Counted from the stretch's first letter, positions 18,293 through 28,820 are shown. The stretch is DNA of 64,000 nucleotides from Flagellimonas profundi (GCF_017313275.1 NZ_JAFLNM010000001.1:1550001-1614000), one strand, 5' to 3'. Translations and numbers: made by a program. The notes: a model not told the origin generated them from the letters alone.

Positions 18293-19204
18293 ATGAAGAA
18301 TATTCTTAACATTGACAACGTATCGGATTATTTTAATCTACGAAAATATGAGATACTACACCCTATGGTGGGTATTATGGACTATTCAAAAATTTCTGAA
18401 AGAAATTATTCCAACAGTGGTTTTGATGCACTCCATTTTGGCTGCTATGCAGTCTTTTTAAAAGAAAGTAAAGGATGTAAAATAAAGTATGGGGGCAAAC
18501 CCTATGACTACGATGAGGGAACTATGGTTTTTGTAGGACCTGGACAAACCGTGGAATTGACCACCAACGACCCAAACTATATCCCAAAAGGATATGTTTT
18601 GCTATTTCATCCAGATTTACTGCTCGGGACAGAGCTGGCCAAGAAAATACACGGGTACTCTTTCTTTTCCTATTCTGTAAAAGAGGCCCTGCATTTGTCC
18701 ACTAAAGAGCGTCATATAATGCTAAGCCTTTTGGATAAAATTCAGTTTGAGTTGGAACAAAACCTTGATAAACACAGTAAAAAGCTGATTGTTTCCAATA
18801 TTGAACTTCTATTGGATTATTGTTTGCGATTTTATGACCGACAGTTCCTCACCCGTGAAAATGTGAACCATGGTGCGCTACAGAGTTTCGAATCCTTATT
18901 GACCGATTATCTAAATTCAGACAAGCCTAAAGTCTCTGGTTTGCCTTCTGTGGCCTATTTTGCTGAACAGCTTCATCTATCTTCCAATTATTTTGGGGAT
19001 TTGGTCAAAAAAGAAACTGGCTACTCGGCCCAGGAATACATTCAGAACAAACTGATTGATGTGGCCAAAGAAAAAGTTTTTGACCCTAATAAATCCGTTA
19101 GCGAAATTGCCTACGAGCTTGGTTTTAAATATCCTCAGCACTTTTCAAGATTGTTCAAAAGCAAAGTAGGATATTCCCCAAATGAGTTTAAAATGCTGAA
19201 TTAA
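18293..19204 (+). CDS. AraC-family transcriptional regulator
   Basis: A 303-residue regulator with a cupin-like ligand-binding N-terminal half (about 1-170) and a C-terminal double helix-turn-helix (about 205-300), including the conserved ISEIAYELGF-type second recognition segment (here VSEIAYELGFKYPQHFSRLFKSKVG) shortened to its core in this note. Small organic ligands are typical for the family. It is divergent from the DUF5916 gene across 169 bases that hold promoter-like boxes for both, so that gene and the hydroxylase pair behind it are reasonable targets. It ends at a strong hairpin terminator. Confidence 0.85.
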   Translation: MKNILNIDNVSDYFNLRKYEILHPMVGIMDYSKISERNYSNSGFDALHFGCYAVFLKESKGCKIKYGGKPYDYDEGTMVFVGPGQTVELTTNDPNYIPKGYVLLFHPDLLLGTELAKKIHGYSFFSYSVKEALHLSTKERHIMLSLLDKIQFELEQNLDKHSKKLIVSNIELLLDYCLRFYDRQFLTRENVNHGALQSFESLLTDYLNSDKPKVSGLPSVAYFAEQLHLSSNYFGDLVKKETGYSAQEYIQNKLIDVAKEKVFDPNKSVSEIAYELGFKYPQHFSRLFKSKVGYSPNEFKMLN

Positions 19205-19636
19205 ATTCATGCATTACCTTCAATTACACTCGTAATTCCGTTGCATTAAGGATAAAAAAACCGGCAAAACTTTGTTTTGCCGGTTTGTCGGGATGACTGA
19301 CCTCTTGAAGAGGCGCTAACCCATTAATATCCAGAATATTATGTCGATTTTCCCAAAATAGGACATCCCATAGGACATCTTCGTGTGAAATAATGATTTT
19401 CACAACGTAAATATCGATATTTAAAATCAAACCACACCATCTTGTTTTATTTAATTTTAAATCAAAATAGACAAAGGAATTTTTGTGAGTTCAAAATCTC
19501 ATCACAAACAAGATGAGTATCTATTCACTTGCCAACCCTTTGGGACGTTCCGGGACAGCTTTGGAACAAACACTACTCTTACTCAACTAAATTTACATAA
19601 TGATTAATCTTACTCATACTATCTTTAAGCATAACA
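19205..19636. other. gene-free interval between convergent units
   Basis: These 432 bases hold the bidirectional terminator at 19261-19283 and otherwise AT-rich sequence. Short open frames here lack family features. A GTCGGGATGACTG segment right after the hairpin recalls the end of a tRNA gene, but no cloverleaf could be built from the following bases. Confidence 0.5.
19261..19283 (-). terminator. bidirectional intrinsic terminator
   Basis: A perfect 10-base-pair stem (CCGGCAAAAC / GTTTTGCCGG) with a 3-base loop. On the minus strand it is followed by seven T, ending the response-regulator transcript. On the plus strand it lies 56 bases past the AraC stop and is followed by TTTG, so it can serve both converging units. 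Confidence 0.8.
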
Positions 19637-20020
19637 TTATTCTTTGAATTTTCCCAAAATAAATGACTCCATAGCAGATTCATCCAATGGTTTTTCTATA
19701 AACGACGAAACGTTTGGCAACGCATTGGCTCTTTCCCTATCCCCTGGGTATATGGAAGACGTCAAAACATGAATCTCCATGCTTGTTTCAAGCATTAAGG
19801 AATCTATCTCCTCAAGAAACTCCCAACCATTCATCACGGGCATATTGATGTCCAAAAAAATAATAAAGTGTTTATCCGGATTGTTCTTGATATATTTCAG
19901 ACCTTCCAAACCGTTATAGAATATGGTAATGGGAATGCCCTTTATTTTCTGTTCGATCAAGTTTTGATTTAAAAAATTGGTGATGGCATCGTCATCAATC
20001 AGTAGTATTTCCTTGTTCAT
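19637..20020 (-). CDS. CheY-like response regulator
   Basis: A stand-alone 127-residue receiver domain. The acidic pair at 9-11, phospho-acceptor Asp57 (FLDINMP), the TSS switch at about 87-89 and the EKP lysine near residue 109 are all present. There is no output domain, so it acts by protein interaction or as an intermediate in a phosphorelay. It overlaps the end of the PAS/GAF protein gene by 26 bases, showing that the two are co-translated partners. Confidence 0.9.
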   Translation of the reverse strand: MNKEILLIDDDAITNFLNQNLIEQKIKGIPITIFYNGLEGLKYIKNNPDKHFIIFLDINMPVMNGWEFLEEIDSLMLETSMEIHVLTSSIYPGDRERANALPNVSSFIEKPLDESAMESFILGKFKE

Positions 20021-23000
20021 TCTGAAAATTTTGGTTGGTTATCTCTATAACTTTATGTAATTCTTTATCTATTTCGTCAACGGAACTGGAAATAATTGCC
20101 AGAAAATCCTTTGTTGAGAAAACTTCCTCCCCATAAGCTTTTTGATGGATCAAAAGGGACATAATCCTGGTCAAGGGCAAACGAACGGCATGTGACTGTA
20201 GCCAGGCAATTTCCGTGAGCATTTTGTTTTGTCCCTTTATTTTTTCCAATTGTTCCCTTGCCTCCGTAATGTCCGTTACCGATCCAATGGTTTTAACTGG
20301 TTTATGATGGCAATCCCTCTGGACATAAAAACTATCCAGAACATATGCCATGGAACCATTTTCGGATATGGTCCGATATTCAATCGACCAGTCGTCTTTT
20401 TCAGATTCGAACAAATGATTCTCAAGGGTATTCCAGACATGTTGCCTGTCTTTTGGATGGATTCTTTTGAACCAATCATTGTCTATTTCAAAGGACTGTT
20501 TGGATATTTGTTCTTCAACACGGTCCGAAACTTGGCAATATAAAAAGGTATTGGAACGGTGGTCAAGTTCCCATATGACCTGTTTACTGGCCGACATAGC
20601 CAATAGAAATCGTTCCCTACTTATCTTTAACTGCAACTCATATTCCTTCTCTTGGGTAATATCCCGGATCGTTCCCTCAATATACAGTGGTTCACCTGTG
20701 GATTCATCGGCAATCATTTGGATTTCCTGATGCACCCATTTTACGTTCCCGTTGCCAGTGATGATCCTATGTTCAAATTTTGTAATGACACCTGGTTCCA
20801 AATGGTTGTTGGGGTTTTCCTCGATAAGGTATCTATCCTCGGGATGAAAGGCCTTGGTGATATTTTCCATGGTCGGGATGAAATTATCAGGCGTATAACC
20901 ATAAATCCGATATGTTTCAGGACTCCATTCTCCTAGGTTAGAACGGAAATCCCTATACCAATATCCTATTTTTGCTATCCGATGGGCCCTGATAAGCCTA
21001 TCATTGGTCACCCTTAAAGTACGTTCTAGGTTCTTTTGGCTCGTAATATCCTTGGCGACAGCCATTACGAGCTCTTGATCTGTATTAACGGTACTTGACC
21101 ATATGAGCCATTTATTCATATCATTTTTGGCCAACATTCGTATTTCAATACCCTCGACCCTTTCCAGACCACAACGGTTTGGCAACATTTGATCCAATTT
21201 GTCCCGGTCGGATTCATGCATAAATGCTTCAAATTGCCCTCCAATGATTTGGGATTGATTTTTGCCTATTGCCATAGAGAAGGCTTTATTGGCCTGTTTT
21301 ATTCTTCCATCAAAGCCAATGATGCAGAAGGGGTCGGGTGAAAGTTCGAAAAATTCCAAATATTCTCTTTGGATCATTCTTTGTTTGATCATCCCCCCTA
21401 ATTGCTGACCAACTCCATCCAAAAAATATAAGGCATCATCCAATTCAACTTTTGGCTTTTTTGAGAACAGCAGAAGACATCCGATGGATTCCTGACCTGA
21501 AAGTATGGGCAGACCTATACAGGTTCTGAGCCCAACTTTTTTGGCAAAACTTGATCGAATAAATTCGGACTTCTTGTCAAAATCATCCCATATCATCAAT
21601 GTATTCGTCCGGTCGATTTTACCCTGCACTCCCTTCTCCGTTGAAAAATAATCAACGGGCATGGGGTGATTCAAAAAAAGCTCACCGCTCTTACCCTTGC
21701 TGGCTTGCCCCAGTAAGTTAAATTTCGTTCCGTCCTTCGATTTCAACCACACCTCAGCTGCTTCCATATCGCATATTCCGGACAATTTATCCAGCATATG
21801 GTCAAGGCCGCCCCGTAGGCTTCCCTTTTTCCCAAAAGCTTTTAGGAGGTCCAATGAAACCTCTTTTTTCGATTTGGCCATTACCCGATCGGTAACATCT
21901 TTGGAATTCATGACAATTCCTTGGATACTGGGCTCGGCCAAATGGTTGCTCAAAATGGATTCGACCCACCTCCAGTTCCCATTGGAATGCCTAAATCGGA
22001 AGGGGTCCACCGCTATTTGTTTGGTGTCTTGCACTATTTTAACGGCTTTCCTCAACCTTGGTACATCTTCAGGAAACAAATGGTCAAAAAAACAAGTATC
22101 CAATAAATCATGGGGCGAATATCCCATTTGGTTTTCATGGGACGGGGAAAGATACCTGCAAGTCCCCTCCGAATCCAAGATAGAGATCAGATCGGTCCCG
22201 TTCAGTACCAGACTTTTGAACCTACTTTCGCTGTTCTTCACTTTGTCCAACACCTCCGATTGATTGATCAAATGGTTTAGATTTGTTGTAAGTGTATTCA
22301 ACAATTGCACTTCTTCCTTTGTCCAGATCCTTTCCAACTTTTGGTCTTCCAAACCAATAAACCCACGGAAAGTACCAGACACTAAAATAGGTAATGCCAA
22401 TAAGGACTTTATGTTTTCCGAATCCATTGAATCCAAAAGACCTGGATCGATCACCTCCGACTTCTTAATTGCAAAAACCCTTCCTTTCCGGACTCGTTCC
22501 ATCAGGTATTGTAATACCGGAAAAGGCAATTGGGGAAATTCCCTGCTATCCGGGTCAGTTTCCATATCAGAACCTGTCTTAGCTTTCATCAAAGTGATCC
22601 TATCCTGAGTTGGATCGCTCTGAAAAAAATATATGCGATGGATTTTCAGGGTTTCCAACAACAATGTAAAACAAACATCCAACGCTTTCAACCAATCCGA
22701 ATGACGGATCAAATTGTTGTTCATATCCGAAATAGCTTGAAAAAGTCTGGTTTGGGAGAGCAATTTTTTTTCGTATTGAACAGTGTCGGAAATATCGATG
22801 GCCACGATAAGCTCCGCCATCTTACCCTTGTATTGGATCAAATTGCCCTTCAGGAATACTGGAAAAACCGTCCCATCTTTTTTTTTGTGACGATAATAAC
22901 CTTCCTTATAGGAACCATCCCGTTTTTGGGTATTTTGTACGGCCATTTTCAATTTGGGGACATCCTCTTTTGGTCGAATAGCCTTAAGGGTCATATTTAG

Positions 23001-23153
23001 AAAACGGCCCCTTGAAAAGCCATACTGGCGGACAGCGGCATCATTTACCTTTAGAAAACGTAGTGTCTCTATATCGTAAACCCACATTGGGTGCGGGCAC
23101 AAATCAAAAATGTAATCTTCCGAAAAACTGGAAACTTCTAGGATGGGGGACAT
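19995..23153 (-). CDS. multi-PAS/GAF sensor with a His-box but no kinase ATPase domain
   Basis: About 1052 residues from the ATG at 23153 (an in-frame TTG at 23201 is possible). No membrane segments are seen. In order, I see PAS, GAF, PAS, GAF, then three PAS domains with PAC motifs, and a final 60-70 residue helical part with WLQSHAVRLPLTRIM, which resembles the H-box of HisKA dimerisation domains. The protein stops there: no N, G1 or G2 boxes of an HATPase domain follow. It cannot be a normal self-phosphorylating kinase; it may be a phosphotransfer or regulatory partner of another kinase and of the receiver protein that it overlaps. Signals could be light, redox or small ligands. Confidence 0.8.
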   Translation of the reverse strand: MSPILEVSSFSEDYIFDLCPHPMWVYDIETLRFLKVNDAAVRQYGFSRGRFLNMTLKAIRPKEDVPKLKMAVQNTQKRDGSYKEGYYRHKKKDGTVFPVFLKGNLIQYKGKMAELIVAIDISDTVQYEKKLLSQTRLFQAISDMNNNLIRHSDWLKALDVCFTLLLETLKIHRIYFFQSDPTQDRITLMKAKTGSDMETDPDSREFPQLPFPVLQYLMERVRKGRVFAIKKSEVIDPGLLDSMDSENIKSLLALPILVSGTFRGFIGLEDQKLERIWTKEEVQLLNTLTTNLNHLINQSEVLDKVKNSESRFKSLVLNGTDLISILDSEGTCRYLSPSHENQMGYSPHDLLDTCFFDHLFPEDVPRLRKAVKIVQDTKQIAVDPFRFRHSNGNWRWVESILSNHLAEPSIQGIVMNSKDVTDRVMAKSKKEVSLDLLKAFGKKGSLRGGLDHMLDKLSGICDMEAAEVWLKSKDGTKFNLLGQASKGKSGELFLNHPMPVDYFSTEKGVQGKIDRTNTLMIWDDFDKKSEFIRSSFAKKVGLRTCIGLPILSGQESIGCLLLFSKKPKVELDDALYFLDGVGQQLGGMIKQRMIQREYLEFFELSPDPFCIIGFDGRIKQANKAFSMAIGKNQSQIIGGQFEAFMHESDRDKLDQMLPNRCGLERVEGIEIRMLAKNDMNKWLIWSSTVNTDQELVMAVAKDITSQKNLERTLRVTNDRLIRAHRIAKIGYWYRDFRSNLGEWSPETYRIYGYTPDNFIPTMENITKAFHPEDRYLIEENPNNHLEPGVITKFEHRIITGNGNVKWVHQEIQMIADESTGEPLYIEGTIRDITQEKEYELQLKISRERFLLAMSASKQVIWELDHRSNTFLYCQVSDRVEEQISKQSFEIDNDWFKRIHPKDRQHVWNTLENHLFESEKDDWSIEYRTISENGSMAYVLDSFYVQRDCHHKPVKTIGSVTDITEAREQLEKIKGQNKMLTEIAWLQSHAVRLPLTRIMSLLIHQKAYGEEVFSTKDFLAIISSSVDEIDKELHKVIEITNQNFQNEQGNTTD

Positions 23154-23201
23154 TCCTTTTGAGGTTGGTGAATAAAATTTGGGATAACTAAAACGGTTCA
23201 A

Positions 23202-24645
23202 GATCCTTGACCGTCACTGATAATAAATAAACCTTCTAAGAATCATATTGATCAGAAAATTGGATAATGGACTAGAATCAATACCTAGTAACTTCAAAAT
23301 CCAATATTACCTTAATTTAACATGCTATATTGGTAGTTCCAAAACTATAAATTTAATACAAAATTAACAATAGAAATTTCGCATTGAAGGGATATAAATA
23401 TTTATAGATCCAAATAGTAATCTTACCTTAAGACATATCCAATACTATCCATAAAGCGTCGAATCAACGTTTATCTCCAGTTACGGCATCTACCATTATT
23501 TTTTTTTACCACATGAAAGAATACCCCATGTAGTCACTTGGTTTTGCCGTGACTCGGATGGCTCAAAGCCATACCATTTTTCAATTTCGTTTATTAAAGA
23601 ACTTTTGATACGTATTCATATTGATTTAAAGAGGAGATAATTGCAAATTCGATGTTTTCCGAAATTACGAAACACACGTATTATCCGAAACCCAGATGAA
23701 CCTGGAATTGTACTTTTTGAACAGTCATGATCTACACCCGTAACATCTATGATACAATCCCGAATGCATATGGCATTCTCCCATCTTTTCTGGAAACGCC
23801 GGACATAGTATAGCGCCTTTCCCGGGCCACGGTGAGCATTGTTAACCCATATTAGGGCACTAGTTTTGATTTGACCTCTCCGTAACGTTCCAAAAGTCGT
23901 TTTATGCCAAAAAGTACCATTGTGAACAACCAGATAGACAAATGAAAACTATATCGGATGTTAAAGCGCAATACCCTAGGTTAGATCAAATAGCGGTAAG
24001 ACCGGAAATCAAGCCTCACCTATAACACTGTGGCAGGAATGCCATTTCAGGTATCTTAGTTCCAACAATTCAAGTATTGGTGTGCCCAATGGTGTAAGAA
24101 GGCCGCTACAGTAAGGCAGATGGAACACACGGTCGACGAAAAGTATTTCATCGATTTCACGAGCAAGAAGCTCACCATAGTTGACAGGGACACCGGGGAA
24201 CTGAAGGAACTGGAATTGTTCGATTGTATATTGGGTGGCACAGCAGGTAAAACTATGTGATGGCCTATGCCAGCTACATGCTAGAGGATATCAGCTGCTT
24301 CCCCGGGAATGGACTGTGGTTCTACCTCAGTGTAGTGAGGTGAATACCCCACAACCCAAAATTGACCGTTACCAAGAGTAGCCACTTTAAAACAAAAAAC
24401 ATTGCGGATATGCAACTTTTGAAGAAGTAATTTAGTTTGCAAAAAAAGTAAGGTAACAGAAAGCCCTGAAGATGAAAAAAAGTTCAATAAAGACCAGCTT
24501 TGAAGATAACAAAACTATCGCTTAACTTTATGCCAAGTTCACTCCAATATCGTGTACTTCCAACCAATTGGTCCCTAGTGGGTGAAGTAACCTTAAAATG
24601 ACTACATACATAAGACCGGAGCAGTTTATAAATCAAGAATGAAGA
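23202..24645. other. 1.4-kb gene-free interval with transposase remains
   Basis: No intact gene is visible. The right third holds the decayed IS21-type transposase described separately. The rest (about 23220-23940) has no reading frame with recognisable features and is full of stops on both strands. It marks the border between the sensor genes and the metal island. Confidence 0.6.
23945..24410 (+). mobile_element. decayed IS21-family transposase (istA) fragment
   Basis: From 24063 the plus strand reads QFKYWCAQWCKKA, MEHTVDEKYFIDFTSKKLTI, VDRDTGELKELE and ILGG. This corresponds to the segment of IS21 IstA proteins that normally reads like 'MEHKAGDKMFVDFAGK...IVDKDTGEI...AILG' and includes the first catalytic Asp region. 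After a frameshift near 24260 come AYASYMLEDI and later KLTVTKSS, matching the family's NLKSAVTKSS. Upstream, from about 23945, LITLWQE recalls the N-terminal LLWEEY part. Stops and frameshifts make it inactive, and I see no istB. Confidence 0.65.
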
Positions 24646-26160
24646 ATGGCAGATAATATAAAACTCGGATTGACAGAGAATTGGAAACAATTCACCCTAT
24701 TGGTTATCGTAAATGCTTTCGTGGGGGGAATGATCGGAATGGAACGTTCCATCTTTCCTCAATTTGCCCAATTGGAATTTGGTGTTGCATCAAAAACAGC
24801 CATACTTTCATTTATAACTGCATTTGGTATTACCAAAGCTTTCGCGAACTATTATACTGGACGACTTGCCAATAAATTTGGTCGCAAAAAACTCCTTCTT
24901 ATAGGTTGGCTACTTGCCATTCCCATTCCATTTATCCTGATTTATGCATCCAGTTGGGGGCTTGTTGTATTTGCCAATGTGTTATTGGGTATCAGCCAAG
25001 GTTTGACATGGAGCAGTACCGTTGTTATGAAAATTGACCTTGTTGGTGAAAAAGATCGTGGTTTTGCAATGGGACTAAACGAATTTGCCGGCTATTTTGC
25101 TGTAGGTCTCGTTGCATTTTTGACAGGATATATCGCCAATACCTATGGCATTACCCCCTATCCGTTTTATATGGGAATCTTCATTGCTGTCACAGGCTTT
25201 CTACTTACCATTTTTTGGGTTAAAGATACACGGGTATTTGTGCACAAGGAAAGTGTGATGGACAATACAGTTCAGTTGGATAATATTTTTTTGGAGACCA
25301 CTTTCAAGAACAAGACTTTGAGTTCGGTCACACAAGCGGGTCTTATCAATAATTTAAATGACGGGATGATTTGGGGTCTTTTACCAATGGTTCTGTTATC
25401 GATGAATTATGACAATGAAAATATTGGGATACTTACGGCAATCTACCCTACTGTTTGGGGTATCGGGCAGCTGTTTACAGGTAAAATGTCCGATCATTAC
25501 TCGAAAAAGTCAATGCTGTTTTGGGGAATGCTTTTGCAAGGCTTGGCGATTTTGTTCATCCCAATGAGCAGTGATTTTTATGTTTTGACATCCATTTCAG
25601 TGATTTTGGGTTTGGGAACCGCTTTGGTTTATCCTACTTTCCTTTCGACAATTGCCCAAGTGACAAGTCCAAGACAGCGAGCGGAAAGTATAGGCTCATT
25701 TCGTCTTTGGAGAGATTTGGGTTACGCTTTTGGAGCAGTGATTTCAGGTATCACAGCAGACTTGTTCGGAGTTGAATATGCCATTTTTTTGATTGGCGGG
25801 TTGACGATTGTTTCTTCATTGATCATTAAATTCCGTATGCCCGAGCAAATAAAGAACGTAAAGGAATGTATTGAAGCCAACAAAGTAAGACAAGCCCTTC
25901 AAGCGAATAAAAAAATTCAAATCATAGATGTGAGAAGCAAAGAAGAATATGATTATGCACACATTCCAAATGCCGTGAACATTTCACTCCAGGAATTAAA
26001 GGACAAAATCTTCCAACTTGACAAGAGCCTTCAATACATTACCACATGTGAAAAAGGTGGTGGGCGTTCGGCAGACGGGGCAAAATTATTGAAAGAATTC
26101 GGGTTAAATGCAATTTGGTTATGTGGAGGCACCAATGGTTGGTTGAAAGGCGCGGATTAA
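24646..26160 (+). CDS. MFS transporter fused to a C-terminal rhodanese domain
   Basis: A 504-residue protein with 12 predicted membrane segments of the major facilitator superfamily (about 15-395; the loop-2/3 motif GRLANKFGRKK is clear). It ends in a cytosolic single rhodanese domain (about 405-504), with VRSKEEYDYAHIPNA and the active loop CEKGGGRS (Cys468). The fusion suggests transport of a sulfur compound, or of a metal or oxyanion whose handling uses persulfide chemistry. It is transcribed on its own, directly after the transposase relic and opposite to the copper genes. Its codon use is more AT-rich than the copper block, suggesting a separate origin. Confidence 0.85.
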   Translation: MADNIKLGLTENWKQFTLLVIVNAFVGGMIGMERSIFPQFAQLEFGVASKTAILSFITAFGITKAFANYYTGRLANKFGRKKLLLIGWLLAIPIPFILIYASSWGLVVFANVLLGISQGLTWSSTVVMKIDLVGEKDRGFAMGLNEFAGYFAVGLVAFLTGYIANTYGITPYPFYMGIFIAVTGFLLTIFWVKDTRVFVHKESVMDNTVQLDNIFLETTFKNKTLSSVTQAGLINNLNDGMIWGLLPMVLLSMNYDNENIGILTAIYPTVWGIGQLFTGKMSDHYSKKSMLFWGMLLQGLAILFIPMSSDFYVLTSISVILGLGTALVYPTFLSTIAQVTSPRQRAESIGSFRLWRDLGYAFGAVISGITADLFGVEYAIFLIGGLTIVSSLIIKFRMPEQIKNVKECIEANKVRQALQANKKIQIIDVRSKEEYDYAHIPNAVNISLQELKDKIFQLDKSLQYITTCEKGGGRSADGAKLLKEFGLNAIWLCGGTNGWLKGAD

Positions 26161-26298
26161 AATGTTCAACTTGCCATTAGGGATGCGTAAAACTATAGTT
26201 GCGGTTTTCACCAGATATTTAAGGTCCGTTGGACTCCATTCAAAAAACATATCCAATCCGAATAGGACCAAGGCAATCCCCAATCCTATTCGAACCAT
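26119..26298 (-). CDS. possible small membrane protein, perhaps truncated
   Basis: This 59-codon frame begins 27 bases after the stop of the HMA protein gene. Its first 40 residues (MVRIGLGIALVLFGLDMFFEW...) form one hydrophobic helix with an amphipathic follow-up, as in real small membrane proteins. The last 14 codons are antisense to the end of the transporter gene, so the original 3' end may have been replaced when that gene arrived. No family recognised. Confidence 0.35.
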   Translation of the reverse strand: MVRIGLGIALVLFGLDMFFEWSPTDLKYLVKTATIVLRIPNGKLNILIRAFQPTIGAST

Positions 26299-26324
26299 TT
26301 TATATACTCCTCTGGACGTTCCTT

Positions 26325-26540
26325 TTATTTCTTGGTCAAATGATATCCAGCCGATTCAACGGCAGAAGTGATTTCCTCTTCGGTGGCACTTGTGGTCTGT
26401 ACGGTCAACAATTTGTCTTGGGAAGCAAAGTCTACAGACCAATCGGTCACGCCATCCACCTTATCCAAAAATGGTTTTACGGTATTGGCACACCCACTGC
26501 ACTTAATATTTGATTTGAATTGTAATGTACTCATGTTCAT
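26325..26540 (-). CDS. HMA-domain copper chaperone (CopZ-like)
   Basis: About 71 residues forming one heavy-metal-associated domain. The metal site is CSGC (Cys14 and Cys17), and the fold ends with the typical SAVESAGYHL. It would carry Cu(I) to the P-type ATPase encoded 21 bases upstream on the same strand. Two ATG codons (26540 and 26534) are possible starts, and a TTG lies just before them. It is one of two soluble HMA proteins in the cluster; the other is at 29793-30017. Confidence 0.88.
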   Translation of the reverse strand: MNMSTLQFKSNIKCSGCANTVKPFLDKVDGVTDWSVDFASQDKLLTVQTTSATEEEITSAVESAGYHLTKK

Positions 26541-26561
26541 CAATTTTAAATTAGAGAATTA

Positions 26562-28820
26562 TTAAAGTTTAATTGTTTTAAGCCTCAAACTGTTCAATAC
26601 GACCGATACACTGCTAAAGGCCATAGCGGCACCAGCTATCATCGGGTCCAACAAAAATCCATTGATCGGATACAGCAGCCCTGCAGCTATAGGAATTCCA
26701 ATGATATTGTATATAAAGGCCCAAAAAAGATTTTGTCTTATACCCACAACGGTCTTATGGGAGAGCTTCAACGCTTTGGGAATGGCATTTAAATCAGAGG
26801 TGATCAAGGTCATTTTCGCGACATCCATGGCAATGTCGGACCCTTTGCCCATCGCGATACTGACATCTGCTTGGGCAAGTGCCTGCGAATCATTGATACC
26901 ATCGCCCACCATGGCGACCACCTTTCCACTTTCTTGAAGCCTTTTCACAAAATCAGCTTTCTCTGATGGGAGCACTTCGGCTTCATAGCTTTTGATACCC
27001 ACCTGTTGTGATACGGCTTCGGCGGTCATCTTGTTATCACCGGTCATCATGTAAACTTCCATACCATTCCCCTGCATTTCCCGTATGGCTTCCTTTGAGG
27101 ATTCCTTTATACTATCCATAATGGCCAAAATCGCCTTCACCTTGCCTCCACCGCCAAAGTATATGACCGTTTTGGCTTCCTGCTCTAACCCTTCGACCAT
27201 GTGCCCCAGGTTGTCATCCATGGCGATTCCTTTTTCGACCATCAACTTATGATTGCCCACAAGGTATTGGGTTCCATCCAATGCCTCAGCGCGCACACCT
27301 TTTCCTGTAATACTATTGAAGTTCAAAATTTCGACCGGATTTACCTTTCTATTTTTTAAAAAGGAGACCACGGCTTCAGCCAAGGGATGTTCGGACTGTC
27401 CTTCCATGGCATATAAAATTTGCTCCAGGGCCCTGTGATCGGTCACATGGTCCGCAAAGACCATATCGGTCACCACAGGCTTTCCTTCAGTTATGGTACC
27501 CGTTTTATCCAGGACAATGGCATTCACTTTGTAACCCAACTCCAGGCTTTCCGCATCTTTGATGAGAATATTGTGTTCGGCCCCCTTGCCTATTCCCACC
27601 ATGATGGCTGTGGGGGTTGCCAAACCCAGCGCACAGGGACAAGCTATTACCAATACGGCAACTGCGGTCAACAGTGCATGGGTAAAAGCGTCCTCACCTC
27701 CCAGGAACATCCAAGTGATAAATGTCACCAGTGAAATCGTCATTACCACGGGAACAAAAATACCGGCAATCCTGTCCACCAATTTTTGTACGGGCGCTTT
27801 GCTCCCCTGTGCTTCCTGCACCATCTTGATGATCTGGGACAAAAGGGTCTCCCCTCCCACCCGGTCAGCTACAAACTGAAAGCTTCCTTTTTGGTTTACG
27901 GTACCGGCAAAAACTTTTTCATCCTTTGTCTTTTCTACAGGGACGGGTTCGCCTGTGATCATACTTTCATCAACATAGGAACTTCCTTTGGACACCGTTC
28001 CATCCACAGGGATTTTCTCTCCCGGTCTGACCAATATCGTTTGACCTACCTTGACCGAAGAAATAGGGATTTCCCTTTCCTCCCCATCTGCTATCACCTT
28101 TAAGGTCTTGGGCTGCAACCCTATCAATTTCTTTATGGCGGAGGATGTATTTGATTTCGCCTTTTCTTCCAATAATTTCCCCAATGAAATAAAGGTGATG
28201 ATCACTGTGGCCGCCTCATAATATACATGGGGTTCCATGCCTTTACTGAGCCAAAATTCAGGAAAAAAGGTATTGAATGCACTGAACAAAAAGGCAATGC
28301 CCGTACTGAGTGCGACCAAGGTATCCATATTGGCCTTACCGAATCTGGCCTGCTTGAGGGCATTTATGAAAAAGCTTCGGCCAAACCAGAACAGGATAGG
28401 AACGGCAAGTACCAACGAAATCCACCTACCCAGGACCCAATCCATAAAAAACATCCCCAGAAGGAAAATGGGAAGTGTCAAAATAGCGGACCAAAGGGTT
28501 CGCTTTTTTATGGATACATAATGCTTTTTCGAAAGCTCTTCCTGTACTTCGGTAGGATCCTCGGCATCCACAATTATATCATAACCGATTTGACGTACCG
28601 CATTTTGAAGATCGCTTAGGTCCATAGCACTGTCATACTCCACAAGGACCGTACTGTTGGCAAAGTTGACACTGGCATTGTAGACCCCTTCGGTATGGCC
28701 CAGCATGGATTCCACGCTGGATGCACAGGCAGCACAGGTCATTCCAGTGACCGGGAAAGATTTTTTTGACACCGTCTTCGCTTTCCTTTCGGTGTCCTCA
28801 ATAATATCGATTGCATCCAT
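26562..28820 (-). CDS. copA: copper-exporting P1B-type ATPase
   Basis: A 752-residue P1B-1 ATPase. One N-terminal HMA domain with GMTCAAC (Cys29, Cys32) is followed by eight membrane segments with the ion-path motif CPC (about 394-396), the phosphorylated DKTGT (about 436), SEHP in the nucleotide domain, GDG(I)ND and the late-helix Asn/Met/Ser residues of Cu(I) pumps. It moves Cu(I) or Ag(I) from the cytosol to the periplasm. It begins the transcription order copA - HMA chaperone - small membrane frame. A separate CopB-type ATPase is at 58809-60878. Confidence 0.93.
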   Translation of the reverse strand: MDAIDIIEDTERKAKTVSKKSFPVTGMTCAACASSVESMLGHTEGVYNASVNFANSTVLVEYDSAMDLSDLQNAVRQIGYDIIVDAEDPTEVQEELSKKHYVSIKKRTLWSAILTLPIFLLGMFFMDWVLGRWISLVLAVPILFWFGRSFFINALKQARFGKANMDTLVALSTGIAFLFSAFNTFFPEFWLSKGMEPHVYYEAATVIITFISLGKLLEEKAKSNTSSAIKKLIGLQPKTLKVIADGEEREIPISSVKVGQTILVRPGEKIPVDGTVSKGSSYVDESMITGEPVPVEKTKDEKVFAGTVNQKGSFQFVADRVGGETLLSQIIKMVQEAQGSKAPVQKLVDRIAGIFVPVVMTISLVTFITWMFLGGEDAFTHALLTAVAVLVIACPCALGLATPTAIMVGIGKGAEHNILIKDAESLELGYKVNAIVLDKTGTITEGKPVVTDMVFADHVTDHRALEQILYAMEGQSEHPLAEAVVSFLKNRKVNPVEILNFNSITGKGVRAEALDGTQYLVGNHKLMVEKGIAMDDNLGHMVEGLEQEAKTVIYFGGGGKVKAILAIMDSIKESSKEAIREMQGNGMEVYMMTGDNKMTAEAVSQQVGIKSYEAEVLPSEKADFVKRLQESGKVVAMVGDGINDSQALAQADVSIAMGKGSDIAMDVAKMTLITSDLNAIPKALKLSHKTVVGIRQNLFWAFIYNIIGIPIAAGLLYPINGFLLDPMIAGAAMAFSSVSVVLNSLRLKTIKL

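Noticed and set aside
19284-19330. tRNA-like GTCGGGATGACTG segment
   Set aside because: No acceptor stem or anticodon arm can be formed with the neighbouring bases.
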